Below, piece by piece: positions 28,659 through 37,153 of a stretch of 64,000 bases of DNA. Position 1 is the first letter of the stretch. The number at the start of each line of letters is the position of its first letter. The translations under genes were made by a program, and so were the position numbers. Below the pieces are notes generated by a model. That model worked only from the letters and a program-made list of their open reading frames with translations. It was not told the origin of the DNA and searched no databases. Origin of the DNA: Sinorhizobium sp. BG8 (GTDB taxonomy: Bacteria; Pseudomonadota; Alphaproteobacteria; Rhizobiales; Rhizobiaceae); contig NZ_CP044011.1 in the NCBI RefSeq assembly GCF_016864555.1, positions 3,367,501 through 3,431,500 of the forward strand, in the 5' to 3' direction.

Positions 28659-29543
28659 ATGACCAACTATGTGCTGACGGTTGCTTGCAAGTCGAAGCGC
28701 GGTATCGTTGCGGCGATCTCCAGCTATTTGGCCGAGCACGGCTGTAACATCATCGACAGCTCGCAGTTCGATGACCTTTCGACCGGAATGTTCTTCACGC
28801 GGGTGGGCTTCACCTCCGAGGAAGGCGCAACACTTGCCGAGATCAGGGACGGCTTCAGGTCGATCGCCGACAAGCTCGAAATGGATGCCGAGTTTCACGA
28901 CGGCCAGAACCGCATGAAGGTGCTGCTGATGGTCTCGCGGTTCGGACATTGCCTGAACGACATTCTCTACCGCTGGAAGATCGGCGCGCTGCCGATCGAC
29001 ATCGTCGGCGTCGTCTCGAACCATTTCGAGTACCAGAAGGTCGTGGTCAATCACGACATCCCCTTCCACCACATCAAGGTGACGAAGGAAAACAAACCGC
29101 AGGCCGAAGCGCAGCTCCTCGATCTGGTCGAGCAGACCGGCACCGAGCTGATCGTGCTCGCACGCTACATGCAGGTTCTCTCGGATGCGATGTGCCGAAA
29201 GATGTCCGGCCGCATCATCAACATCCACCATTCGTTCCTGCCGAGCTTCAAGGGTGCCAATCCTTACAAGCAGGCCTACGAGCTTGGGGTGAAGCTGATC
29301 GGCGCCACGGCGCACTACGTCACCGCCGATCTCGACGAAGGTCCGATCATCGAGCAGGACACGGCCCGCATCACGCACGCACAGTCGGCCGAGGACTATG
29401 TCTCGATCGGCCGCGATGTCGAAAGCCAGGTGCTCGCTCGCGCCATACACGCCCACATCCACCACCGGGTGTTCCTCAACGGCAACCGCACGGTCGTCTT
29501 CCCGGCAAGCCCGGGAAGCTACGCCTCGGAGCGTATGGGGTGA
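28659..29543 (+). CDS. purU: Formyltetrahydrofolate deformylase
   Basis: 294 aa, hydrolysing 10-formyl-THF to formate and THF. An ACT-like N-terminal domain (residues 1-85, VACKSKRGIVAAISSYLAEH) precedes a formyltransferase fold. The Asn-His pair lies in INIHHSFLPSFKGA and the catalytic Asp in ITADLDEGPIIEQD-type sequence, seen here as VTADLDEGPIIEQD. The ATG at 28659 follows GGAAGC; a TTG at 28638 overlaps the reductase. In this operon it probably regenerates THF loaded with carbon from demethylation, instead of serving purine balance. That reading is inference from context. Confidence 0.93.
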   Translation: MTNYVLTVACKSKRGIVAAISSYLAEHGCNIIDSSQFDDLSTGMFFTRVGFTSEEGATLAEIRDGFRSIADKLEMDAEFHDGQNRMKVLLMVSRFGHCLNDILYRWKIGALPIDIVGVVSNHFEYQKVVVNHDIPFHHIKVTKENKPQAEAQLLDLVEQTGTELIVLARYMQVLSDAMCRKMSGRIINIHHSFLPSFKGANPYKQAYELGVKLIGATAHYVTADLDEGPIIEQDTARITHAQSAEDYVSIGRDVESQVLARAIHAHIHHRVFLNGNRTVVFPASPGSYASERMG

Positions 29544-29695
29544 CTGGCGCGCGACCGTTTCCCGGCTCTCGGATGAAGCAAATGCATCACCGTATCGTTT
29601 GCCTCTCCATGCCGTTGGGCAGACGATACCACCACTAGAACGCTGGGGCGTGGAGATCCAGCAGACCGAAATCGACCCATGCGGGAGGCATGATC

Positions 29696-30721
29696 ATGGA
29701 CGACCAGACATTCGGAAAACGTGACAAGCGAGGAAACTGGGCACCGAACGGGGCCCTGTCGCCAGCACCACTCTTCGTTCTGCCTCCCAGGCCCCTCCAG
29801 CTTCTTCGGTGGCTGCCGAGCTACTTCCTTCCCTGGAACGTGTTCTTCATGGCCACCGCCGCGCTGTTCTGGTTTTACCTGACACCGGAAACAGAGACGA
29901 CGAAGACGCTCTCAGTGGGGTGGATCGCCTTCATCTTTGCGCGGAACCTCGCCGCATTCTTCCTGTTCTATGGGGTGATTGAGTTCCGGCTCTACCGCCT
30001 GCGCCGTCAGGAAAACCGCTTCAAGTACAATCCAAACTTTCCCGCCGACAAGAAGAACTCCGTCTTCATGTTCGGTTCGCAGGCACTGGACAGCATCATC
30101 CGGGCGGTGGGAACGGGCGTTACGATCTGGACCGCCATCGAGGTCGTCACACTATGGGCTTTCGCCAACAACTACGTTCCCATGGCGAACTTCCACGACG
30201 ATCCGCTTTGGCTGGCAACGATCGTCCTTCTGGTCCCCGTCTTTCATGAAGCGTATTTCTTCGCGATCCATCGGGCTCTTCACATCCCGTTTCTCTACAA
30301 GATGGTTCACTCCGTGCACCATAACTCGGTGAACCCTTCGCCGTGGTCGTCGCTGGCGATGCATCCGATCGAGCATCTGTTCTTCTTCGGCGAGGCGCTC
30401 ATCCACCTGGTCATCTTCTCTCACCCGCTGGTCGCGATCTACAATCTGCATTCGCTGGCGTTCGGCGCGGTCGTTGGGCATGTCGGGTTCGACAAGATCG
30501 AAACCGGTGAGGATAGCGGCATCGACACGCATGCCTATGCTCACTACCTCCATCACAAATACTTCGAAGTGAATTATGCAGATGGGCTCATCCCCTTCGA
30601 CCAGTGGTTCGGTACCTGGCACGACGGCACCAAGGCCGGCGAGGAAGCGATGAACGCCCGCTGGAGGAAGAAGATGGAGCGTGAGAACGCCCGCAAGGCC
30701 CGACAGGGAGAAAACGCATGA
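29696..30721 (+). CDS. Sterol desaturase/fatty acid hydroxylase family membrane di-iron oxygenase
   Basis: 341 aa with hydrophobic segments at about residues 40-60, 75-100, 125-150 and 160-180, plus one near 225-250. The His-rich di-iron motifs are present: HEAYFFAIHRALH, HSVHHN, HPIEH and HYLHHKYF. Members use O2 and a reduced electron carrier to hydroxylate C-H bonds. With the MocE/MocF-like pair immediately upstream it forms a plausible three-component monooxygenase. Hydroxylating a methoxy or N-methyl carbon would release formaldehyde. The ATG at 29696 has GGGAGG at seven bases; the ATG at 29690 is too close. It is a different di-iron family from classical MocD as I recall it, so I give no symbol. 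Confidence 0.87.
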   Translation: MDDQTFGKRDKRGNWAPNGALSPAPLFVLPPRPLQLLRWLPSYFLPWNVFFMATAALFWFYLTPETETTKTLSVGWIAFIFARNLAAFFLFYGVIEFRLYRLRRQENRFKYNPNFPADKKNSVFMFGSQALDSIIRAVGTGVTIWTAIEVVTLWAFANNYVPMANFHDDPLWLATIVLLVPVFHEAYFFAIHRALHIPFLYKMVHSVHHNSVNPSPWSSLAMHPIEHLFFFGEALIHLVIFSHPLVAIYNLHSLAFGAVVGHVGFDKIETGEDSGIDTHAYAHYLHHKYFEVNYADGLIPFDQWFGTWHDGTKAGEEAMNARWRKKMERENARKARQGENA

Positions 30722-31509
30722 CGCGCCCGCTGACAGTCGCCGATCTCTCGGCCCTGAAAGGCAAGCGCCAGTTTCTCACCATGCACGTGGATAGTCCCTC
30801 GGAAGCCGCAGCCGCGTCAGAGGCGGGCATAGAGATGTTTACCTGCGAGGTGGGGGAAAACCTCCGGAAGATCCGCGCGGCGGCTCCGAACACGTTCATA
30901 CAGGCCGCTCACGCGCAGGGAACCGTTCACGACGAGTCCAGCGCCATCCGGGAGGGTTTTCGAGCACTCGAACTCGGAGCGAGCTGCGTCTACTTCGCCG
31001 GGTCCCTCCGACTGGTCGAGGCCATGGCAAAGGAAGGGATACCCGTGAGTGGCCATGTCGGACTGGTCCCAAGGTGGGCGACGTGGACAAACTACCGGGC
31101 AGTTGGCAAGACGCCGGAAGAGGCCGTGTCCGTGTTCCGGAAGGTCAAGGATTACGAGCAAGCGGGTGCCTGGGCCGTCGAGATGGAAATCGTTCCGGTA
31201 TCGATTGCCGAATGGATTACACGGTCAACGCCGCTGATCACGCTCGGGATGGGTTGTGGATCCGTCTGCGACGCGCAGTATCTCTTTTCCTGTGATGTGC
31301 TCGGCACCGGAACAGGCCGCATGCCAAGGCACGGAAAACAGTACGCCGACCTCGCTTCCGAGGAGGCAAGGCTGCAGCAGATCCGGGTGGATGCGTTTCG
31401 TAATTTCGCAGACGACGTCCGATCGGGCGGCTACCCCGATCACCGCCATGAGGTTCACGTCGATGAGGATGTCCTGGAGTCTGCCAGGAAGCTCATCCGG
31501 TCTGCGTGA
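30718..31509 (+). CDS. PanB-like (ketopantoate hydroxymethyltransferase superfamily) protein lacking the Mg aspartates
   Basis: 263 aa TIM-barrel protein aligned by eye with E. coli PanB, which adds a hydroxymethyl group from methylene-THF to ketoisovalerate. GHVGLVPR matches PanB GHLGLTPQ. VEMEIVPVSIAEWIT matches LVLECVPVELAKRIT, so the catalytic Glu is kept. However the VGDS (Asp45) region reads VGEN and the AD-LPF (Asp84) region reads AAHAQG, so both Mg-binding aspartates are missing. The start overlaps the hydroxylase stop (ATGA). Being last in an operon with an oxygenase and PurU, it may handle a folate-borne C1 unit on another acceptor, or do different aldol chemistry. Function is uncertain. 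Confidence 0.75.
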   Translation: MTRPLTVADLSALKGKRQFLTMHVDSPSEAAAASEAGIEMFTCEVGENLRKIRAAAPNTFIQAAHAQGTVHDESSAIREGFRALELGASCVYFAGSLRLVEAMAKEGIPVSGHVGLVPRWATWTNYRAVGKTPEEAVSVFRKVKDYEQAGAWAVEMEIVPVSIAEWITRSTPLITLGMGCGSVCDAQYLFSCDVLGTGTGRMPRHGKQYADLASEEARLQQIRVDAFRNFADDVRSGGYPDHRHEVHVDEDVLESARKLIRSA

Positions 31510-31849
31510 CCATCCGCGTGGCGAGGGCGTCGTTCAACGCGCGAGGCAGACCTGCTAGCGATAGCGATCCTCGCGTTTGATGACGAAGCGGTTTCGATCA
31601 AAAAGCAAGACAGACGAACTCGTGTGAGGGTCAGGGCCGCGCCTGACCTGCTGGCGCGGTTGGGGAAAGTAAAGCGGGAGAAGCGGCAGCGCGTTCTTGC
31701 GGAATCATTCGGCCAGAAGTGGAATTCCAGCCGGTTCACCTCACAGAAGCGAATCAACGATATCTGTCGCGAAGCAAAGAATGCCGAAACTTCAGAATGC
31801 TGGTCTTGTTGTAAAAGCGCGTTGGTAAAAATGCGCTAAGTAGTTGTTT
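31510..31849. other. Intergenic region, nothing identified
   Basis: Lies between the PanB-like gene and the tRNA. A short rightward frame at 31624-31839 has no ribosome site or family features. No clear intrinsic terminator for the operon was seen. Confidence 0.4.
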
Positions 31850-31925
<76 letters not shown>

Positions 31926-32044
31926 ATCCGCGACCGCTTCAGCGGTCTGGAGGGGCGTATAATGGCGTTCGGGGAGCTTGTCCACCCACCCCTCGAAAAT
32001 TTCTTTGCAGAAGCGAAGATTTTTTCGCAGCCGCTCCCTCGGGG

Positions 32045-32961
32045 TCAGATTTCCAGCGTTCCCGAAGCGAGCTTGACCGCCTGGCCGCCGATCCTGGCTC
32101 CCGCAATCTCGCCGCCGTCGACATCGAGATGAAGATGGATGAAGGACGGCCTGCCCATTTCCACCCCCTGCTCGATCAGCAAGGGATGGCGCCCGTCGAT
32201 CAGCCTGTCGAAGAAATGAATGGCGCCGGACATTGCCGCGACGGCAGACCCCGTCGCAGGATCCTCGCTGGTCCCCAGGTCGGGCGAAAACATGCGGGTG
32301 TGGAACTTCGCAGTGTGGTTCACCCCGCCGCGACAGTAAAGGTACGCCGCCGCCAGCCGTCCCTCGGCGAATGGCACGCAACGCTCCCAGAGCACCGGGT
32401 CGAACTCCACCTCCCCCACGGCTGCAAGATCGTGGAGCGGCACGAGAACGAACGAAACGCCGGCGCTCCACAGAGACGGAACGTGATTCTCGAAACCGAT
32501 ATAGGACACCTTGATCCCCAGGGCATCGGCGATCGCCTGCCGGTCGAGCGCCGCGTCGAGGCGCACGGATTTACGCGGCAGGTCGAACTCGGCGAAGGAG
32601 GCGCCCTCCCCATTGATCTTCACCGCGCAACGCACCGGACCGACGTTTTCGTCAAGCACGCTGACCAGGTCGATCGGGCCGGTCGCCGTCTCGTTTTCTG
32701 CCTCCGCAATGGCGATCGCCGCGCCGACGGTCGGATGGCCGGCGAAGGGCAGCTCGGAGACCGGCGTGAAAATCCTGAGCCGGGCGGTGTGCGCGGGCCT
32801 GGACGGCGCACATACGAAAACGGTTTCGGAAAGATTGAATTCCCGGGCAATCGCTTGCATCGCCTGGTCAGAGAGGCCATCTCCCCGAAGACCACAGCGA
32901 GCGGATTCCCCGCCAGCTTCGTGGCTGTGAAGACGTCGTAAATGGCATAGCGACGTGCCAA
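32045..32961 (-). pseudogene. PhzF-family isomerase gene, frameshifted
   Basis: The first part starts at a TTG (32961, AGGAGAG upstream) and reads ARRYAIYDVFTATKLAGNPL, the standard PhzF start. At 32883-32886 (a CCCC run on the plus strand) the frame breaks. One extra base joins AVVFGG to DGLSDQAMQAIAREFNLSET, with the catalytic Glu in LSETVF. The remainder (FAGHPTVGAA, EDPATGSAVAAMSG, C-terminal GGQAVKLASGTLEI) is intact to 32045. Restored length is 305 aa, normal for the family, whose members isomerise or epimerise diverse small molecules. An open frame of 319 aa exists from 33004 but its first 43 residues are nonsense. Sequencing error or a recent mutation are both possible. Confidence 0.78.
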
Positions 32962-33031
32962 GGGTCTCTCCTCTGCTACGCTTTTCCAGAGCCGCAAACT
33001 GCACGAGGCAACTGGACGCGGCAAGCGCAAA

Positions 33032-33757
33032 TCAGCCTTTTTCCCGTGCAAAAAACCAGTCGAGGACGGGAGGCATGAAGGGCATGTAGCTGTGCGCCGA
33101 CGCGTCCGGCCCGAATATCGCGACCGCCCCTTCGATCTCGGGCTCTGGCTCGGAAGCGACATGGGCTGCGATGCGTTCCATCAGTTCCGCCGCGCTCGCG
33201 GCCATCCGGAATATGCGGACGACCGTGAAGACGCGATCGATGTGAAGCGCGTAGTAGCCGCCCTCCGCCTCGGCGGCGGCAAGGTCGAGCCCCGTCTCCT
33301 CCTTGACCTCGCGGCGCATGTTGAGATCGATGTCGGCCCGCCCATCGAGAACATCGCCGCAGTCCAGGGACCCGGCCGCACAATAGACCTTCCCGGCATT
33401 GACGGTGTGGCGCCCCATGCTGACGGCGATGATGCCGCCATCGGCGGAAACGATCAGCGGAAGCCCGAACAGGTGATAGCCACTGTCAACGGAGCGCGAC
33501 TTGCGCCACCAGAGAAAGGTCGAGAACGGCACCATGTGCCCGCTGGCGGAGAGGCTTTCCCCGACAATGGAGACCTCACGTTGGAAGAGGATCTGCCCGT
33601 CGAAGAGGGCCGGATTGGCGGCAGTCTCCACAAGCCAGTTGGCCGCGGCATTCGACGCCTCGCGAAGATGGTATGGGTGAGGCACGCTGCTCACCCGCAG
33701 GTCTGGGCGAGATATCGGGAAGACCACGCCTTCGGGCGGCCATTCGGCTCTGCTCAT
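33032..33757 (-). CDS. Nudix hydrolase-like protein
   Basis: 241 aa. A Nudix-box-like segment near residues 128-155 reads GSLDCGDVLDG...NMRREVKEETGLDL; the REVxEExGL core is exact, while the Glu expected earlier in the box is not clear. The N-terminal 90 residues are an extra domain seen in longer Nudix proteins. The substrate, a nucleoside diphosphate derivative, is unknown. GGAGAGG stands eight bases before the ATG. It lies 16 bases downstream of the EEP-family nuclease gene and 70 bases upstream of the phzF start, all leftward, so the three may be an operon. Confidence 0.75.
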   Translation of the reverse strand: MSRAEWPPEGVVFPISRPDLRVSSVPHPYHLREASNAAANWLVETAANPALFDGQILFQREVSIVGESLSASGHMVPFSTFLWWRKSRSVDSGYHLFGLPLIVSADGGIIAVSMGRHTVNAGKVYCAAGSLDCGDVLDGRADIDLNMRREVKEETGLDLAAAEAEGGYYALHIDRVFTVVRIFRMAASAAELMERIAAHVASEPEPEIEGAVAIFGPDASAHSYMPFMPPVLDWFFAREKG

Positions 33758-33773
33758 GTCAGGTACCTCTCCG

Positions 33774-34880
33774 TCATACGTCCAGCGTCATCACGACCGG
33801 GCAGTGGTCGGAAGCCTTGGGTCGATCCCAGCCGATGCGCGGGTAGCGCTCCACCTCCTGTCCTGGCGGAAAGATCGTTCTGTAGGGCTGCCCGCCGCGG
33901 ATGATTTCCGGGATGCGCTCGGCATTGCGCTGCGCGAGTCGCGGCGACAGCAGTATATAGTCGAGCTGGCAGAGATGGCGCTCCTGCGGACCCCGACTGT
34001 GGTAGAGCGTCCATTGGTCGTCCACGGGACGCCGTTCGACCACATTGGTGGCGAAACCGTCCCGCGTGAATACGTCGAGGCAACTCCTCTCCTCCGAGGC
34101 GGGCGTGAAGCTGTAGCCATTCTTCCGGTCACCCTCGATAACCAGCTTGTTCTGGTAGTCGTTCATGTCGCCGCAGATGGCGAAACTCTTGTTGGCCGTT
34201 CGCCCGGCACCGAACCGGCCCTCGATGATGCGGCGGACGGCGGAAGCTTCCGCGACGCGAAGCGGCATGGTGGACTGCCTGCCGTCGAGCCCGTTGCGCC
34301 CCGGCCCCATCGACTTGAAGTGGACCACGTAGAGCGTCAGCGGCCGGCCTGCGATCCTGAGGTCCAGTTCGAGGCAGTCCCGCTTGAAGATCCGGTCGTC
34401 AGGATTGGTTCCCTCCGGCATGTCGTTGGTGAACAGGTCGAGGTCCCGATAGGTCAGCGACGCGTGGCTCCGCACGTCGACGCACACGATCGGCTGGCCG
34501 TCCCGGGTCTGCTCGCGCATCAAAACAGCGACATCGATGCCGCGCGTGTCGTTGCCCTCGATCAGATACTTCTGGCGGTAGCCGTTGCCGACCATGCGGA
34601 AAAGATAGCCATACTCGAAGGCCTCGAGCGCCGACATGTTGTCGGCCTCCTGGAGGCAGATGATGTCGGCGTCGGTATCGGCGATCGCGAGCGCCGTCTG
34701 CTGGCGCGTATCGTCCGTATGGGCGATTGTTCGCGCTTCCTCCAGCCTCTGGTACTCCGCCTCGCTGCGGATGTCGAAAAGCCTCAGCACCCGATCCTGC
34801 TTCAGCTGGTTGCGGAAACCCGTGAAATCGAACCGGGTCATGAGATTTTCGATATTGAAAGTGGCAAGGCGAAGCGACAT
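33774..34880 (-). CDS. Endonuclease/exonuclease/phosphatase (EEP) family protein
   Basis: 368 aa. It opens with MSLRLATFNIENL, then CLQEADNMSALEAF (metal-binding Glu), YVVHFKSMG, the ICGDMNDY metal/phosphate motif and the terminal SDHCPVVM His. These are the ordered EEP motifs. No signal peptide is seen, so it is probably cytosolic, acting on nucleic acid or phosphoesters. The ATG at 34880 starts the first EEP strand directly; a start at 35099 would overlap the divergent ECF S-component gene and adds 73 unrelated residues. Confidence 0.83.
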   Translation of the reverse strand: MSLRLATFNIENLMTRFDFTGFRNQLKQDRVLRLFDIRSEAEYQRLEEARTIAHTDDTRQQTALAIADTDADIICLQEADNMSALEAFEYGYLFRMVGNGYRQKYLIEGNDTRGIDVAVLMREQTRDGQPIVCVDVRSHASLTYRDLDLFTNDMPEGTNPDDRIFKRDCLELDLRIAGRPLTLYVVHFKSMGPGRNGLDGRQSTMPLRVAEASAVRRIIEGRFGAGRTANKSFAICGDMNDYQNKLVIEGDRKNGYSFTPASEERSCLDVFTRDGFATNVVERRPVDDQWTLYHSRGPQERHLCQLDYILLSPRLAQRNAERIPEIIRGGQPYRTIFPPGQEVERYPRIGWDRPKASDHCPVVMTLDV

Positions 34881-35025
34881 CTGGAAAACCTGTTTTCGGC
34901 GCAGGAGTTTAGCCAGCAGGCGAAGGAAGGAAAGCCCATTTTGCGGGGCCAGCGCCAAAGCCCGGACGCCCGATTGCTCCGACGAGGCACGCATCTTGCT
35001 TTCTCCGACCCCGGGAGACAAAACC

Positions 35026-35610
35026 ATGGGGACAGAAATGCAACCGACAACAGTGACCACTCCGGAAGGCAACACGCTCTTCCCGATCGTTCTTTCCATC
35101 GTCGCCGCCGCCGCGACGGGCGTGCTCTGGGCCTACGCCAATCCGATCCAGCTCGTACCAGGCGTGATCCAGTGGCGGATCTTCGCCTTTCTCCCGCCGC
35201 TGATCGGCATTCTTCTCGGCTGGCGAAGCGGCTTCATCTGCGGATACCTCGGCACGATCGTCTGGTCGCTGCTCGCCGGCACCTTCATTCCTGCCCATTC
35301 CCTGATCGTCGACGGCATCATGGTCGGCCTGACGGGTCTGGTGCCCGGGCTGCTCTTCGATCCGACCAAGACGACGTTCGACCGCACAACGCTGATCAAA
35401 ATTGCAGCAACCTGCCTCATTGTTGGCCTCGTCATGGTTGCAGCAGTCTCCGCCAGCCTCGCCTATCTCGGCATCTTCCCGTTCTGGTGGGCCGTCATGT
35501 ATCTCGGGCTCTCCGACATCGTCCCGATGATCATCGGCACGCCCCTTCTGGTAATTCCGGCGCTGAAGATCCTCAAGAGCGCTCATCCGGCCGGCTTCAC
35601 GCGGTTCTAG
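35026..35610 (+). CDS. ECF transporter S component (substrate-binding membrane subunit)
   Basis: 194-aa, highly hydrophobic protein with about five to six TM segments (for example FPIVLSIVAAAATGVLWAYA, FAFLPPLIGILLGWRSGFI, DGIMVGLTGLVPGLL, IAATCLIVGLVMVAAVSASL). It stands directly before a fused double ATPase and a T component, the gene order of a dedicated (group I) ECF importer. The ATG at 35026 has GGGAG eight bases upstream. The substrate is not readable. The phosphoribosyltransferase at the end of the operon suggests a nucleobase or related heterocycle (inference). Confidence 0.75.
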   Translation: MGTEMQPTTVTTPEGNTLFPIVLSIVAAAATGVLWAYANPIQLVPGVIQWRIFAFLPPLIGILLGWRSGFICGYLGTIVWSLLAGTFIPAHSLIVDGIMVGLTGLVPGLLFDPTKTTFDRTTLIKIAATCLIVGLVMVAAVSASLAYLGIFPFWWAVMYLGLSDIVPMIIGTPLLVIPALKILKSAHPAGFTRF

Positions 35611-35629
35611 ACCAAGACTGTAGTGCAAA

Positions 35630-37153
35630 GTGCTTGAAGTAAAAGACATAGCGGTAGGCTTCGGCGAAACGGGACGCGTGCTCGCCGGGGCCTGCCTGAC
35701 ACTTTCCGAGGGACAGAGGCTGTTGGTGTGCGGCGCCGCGGGCAGCGGCAAGTCCACCCTTCTCAACGTCGCAGCCGGCATCATTCCTCGCCTGATCACT
35801 CCGCCGCGCTTCGGCGGCACCATGACGCTGTACGGCCGGCCGATGGGCGTCTACAGCAAGGATGCCCTCTTCACCACGATCAGCATCGTCTCGCAAAACA
35901 TCGAGGACCAGCTGTGGGATCTGAATGTCGAGGACCTCATAGCCTTCCCGCTGGAAAATCGTGGCCTCGACAAGCGCGCAACCAGGGACCGCCTGCAGGT
36001 TCTCCTCTCGGAAATGGAACTGGACGCCCTGAGGGGCCGGCGCGTTCTGAAACTTTCCGGCGGCGAGCGTCGGATGGTTGCTATCGCCGCCGCCCTTGCT
36101 GCCTCGCCCAAGCTCCTCGTTCTCGACGAGCCGACGACCGGCCTCGATCCTGCCGCCCGCCTGCGGCTGGTGCGCATCCTCAACAAGCTCACGCCCGAAA
36201 TTCCCGCCCTCCTCGCCTCGGAGCAGGATCCCGCCTCGCTGAGAGATACGATCGACAGCGTCACGCTGCTGAACGGCGGCAAGCTCACGCACACCGTGGC
36301 AGCGCAAGACATCATGCCTCTGTCTGCGCCATGGCTCGATGCGGGGATCCTGCCGCCGAGCCGGCAGAGAAGCGCACGCAGAGATGGCGCACCGGGCGAA
36401 ACGCTCCTGTCCGTTTCAAACCTCAGGACGAAGCTTGCCCGCCCCGATGGGCGTCCGGTCCTTGAAGAGGTCGCCTTTGCGATCCGTGCCGGCGAGACGG
36501 TCGCTCTGATCGGCCGCAACGGTGCCGGCAAAACGACCCTCTTCCAGGCGATCCTCGGGCTGGTGAAGGTTGCAGAAGGGGCGATCACCATTGGCAGGGA
36601 GCGCGCGGACGGCTGGACGGCGGCGCGCCGCGCCCGGTCGATCGCATACCTGCCGCAGAACATGCGGCGCATCCTGTTCAACATGTCCGTGCTCGAGGAG
36701 GTGGTGTTCGCGATCACCGCATCGACGGGAACGACGAACGACCAGGCTGTCCTTTCGCGCGCCACGGCCGCGCTCGCGAAATACGGGCTGGCTCATCTCG
36801 CGCAGAGCAATCCCTTCGCGCTCTCCGCACGCCAGCAGGCGCTTCTCGGGCTTGCCTGCGCGGATGCGGCCGAGACGCTGGTCGCAATCCTCGACGAACC
36901 GCTTCTCGCCCGCGACGTCCATGGACGAAAGATGCTCGATCTCTTCCTGGACACCATGCGGTCGCGTGGCCGCGCCGTGCTGCTGATCTCCCACGATCTC
37001 GAACTGGTCGACGACGTGGCGTCGCGAACGCTTATCCTCGACGGTGGCCGCATCACCTTTGACGGAACGCTGGAAAGCGGGTGGACGAGCAGCGCCTTCC
37101 ACGGGCTCGGCTGGCCCGCTCCCTATCAGCTCGCCACGGGAGAGGTCGCATGA
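35630..37153 (+). CDS. ECF transporter energy-coupling ATPase, two fused ABC domains
   Basis: 507 aa. Domain 1 (about 1-220) has Walker A GAAGSGKSTL, signature LSGGERRMV and Walker B LLVLDEPTTGLDP. Domain 2 (about 255-500) has Walker A GRNGAGKTTL and Walker B LVAILDEPLLARD, but its signature reads LSARQQALL instead of LSGGQ, so one composite ATP site may be weak. It begins at a GTG (35630) 20 bases after the S-component stop. Its stop overlaps the T-component ATG, indicating translational coupling. It is equivalent to EcfA-EcfA' in one chain. Confidence 0.9.
   Translation: MLEVKDIAVGFGETGRVLAGACLTLSEGQRLLVCGAAGSGKSTLLNVAAGIIPRLITPPRFGGTMTLYGRPMGVYSKDALFTTISIVSQNIEDQLWDLNVEDLIAFPLENRGLDKRATRDRLQVLLSEMELDALRGRRVLKLSGGERRMVAIAAALAASPKLLVLDEPTTGLDPAARLRLVRILNKLTPEIPALLASEQDPASLRDTIDSVTLLNGGKLTHTVAAQDIMPLSAPWLDAGILPPSRQRSARRDGAPGETLLSVSNLRTKLARPDGRPVLEEVAFAIRAGETVALIGRNGAGKTTLFQAILGLVKVAEGAITIGRERADGWTAARRARSIAYLPQNMRRILFNMSVLEEVVFAITASTGTTNDQAVLSRATAALAKYGLAHLAQSNPFALSARQQALLGLACADAAETLVAILDEPLLARDVHGRKMLDLFLDTMRSRGRAVLLISHDLELVDDVASRTLILDGGRITFDGTLESGWTSSAFHGLGWPAPYQLATGEVA

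Noticed and set aside
25936-31509. Naming the locus as the classical rhizopine (moc) operon
   Set aside because: MocE- and MocF-like proteins and a MocA-superfamily enzyme are present, but no MocC or GntR-type MocR is seen, and the di-iron protein is sterol-desaturase type. Rhizopine is kept only as one candidate substrate.
31624-31839. Possible small gene before the tRNA
   Set aside because: Basic composition, no start signal and no recognised domain.
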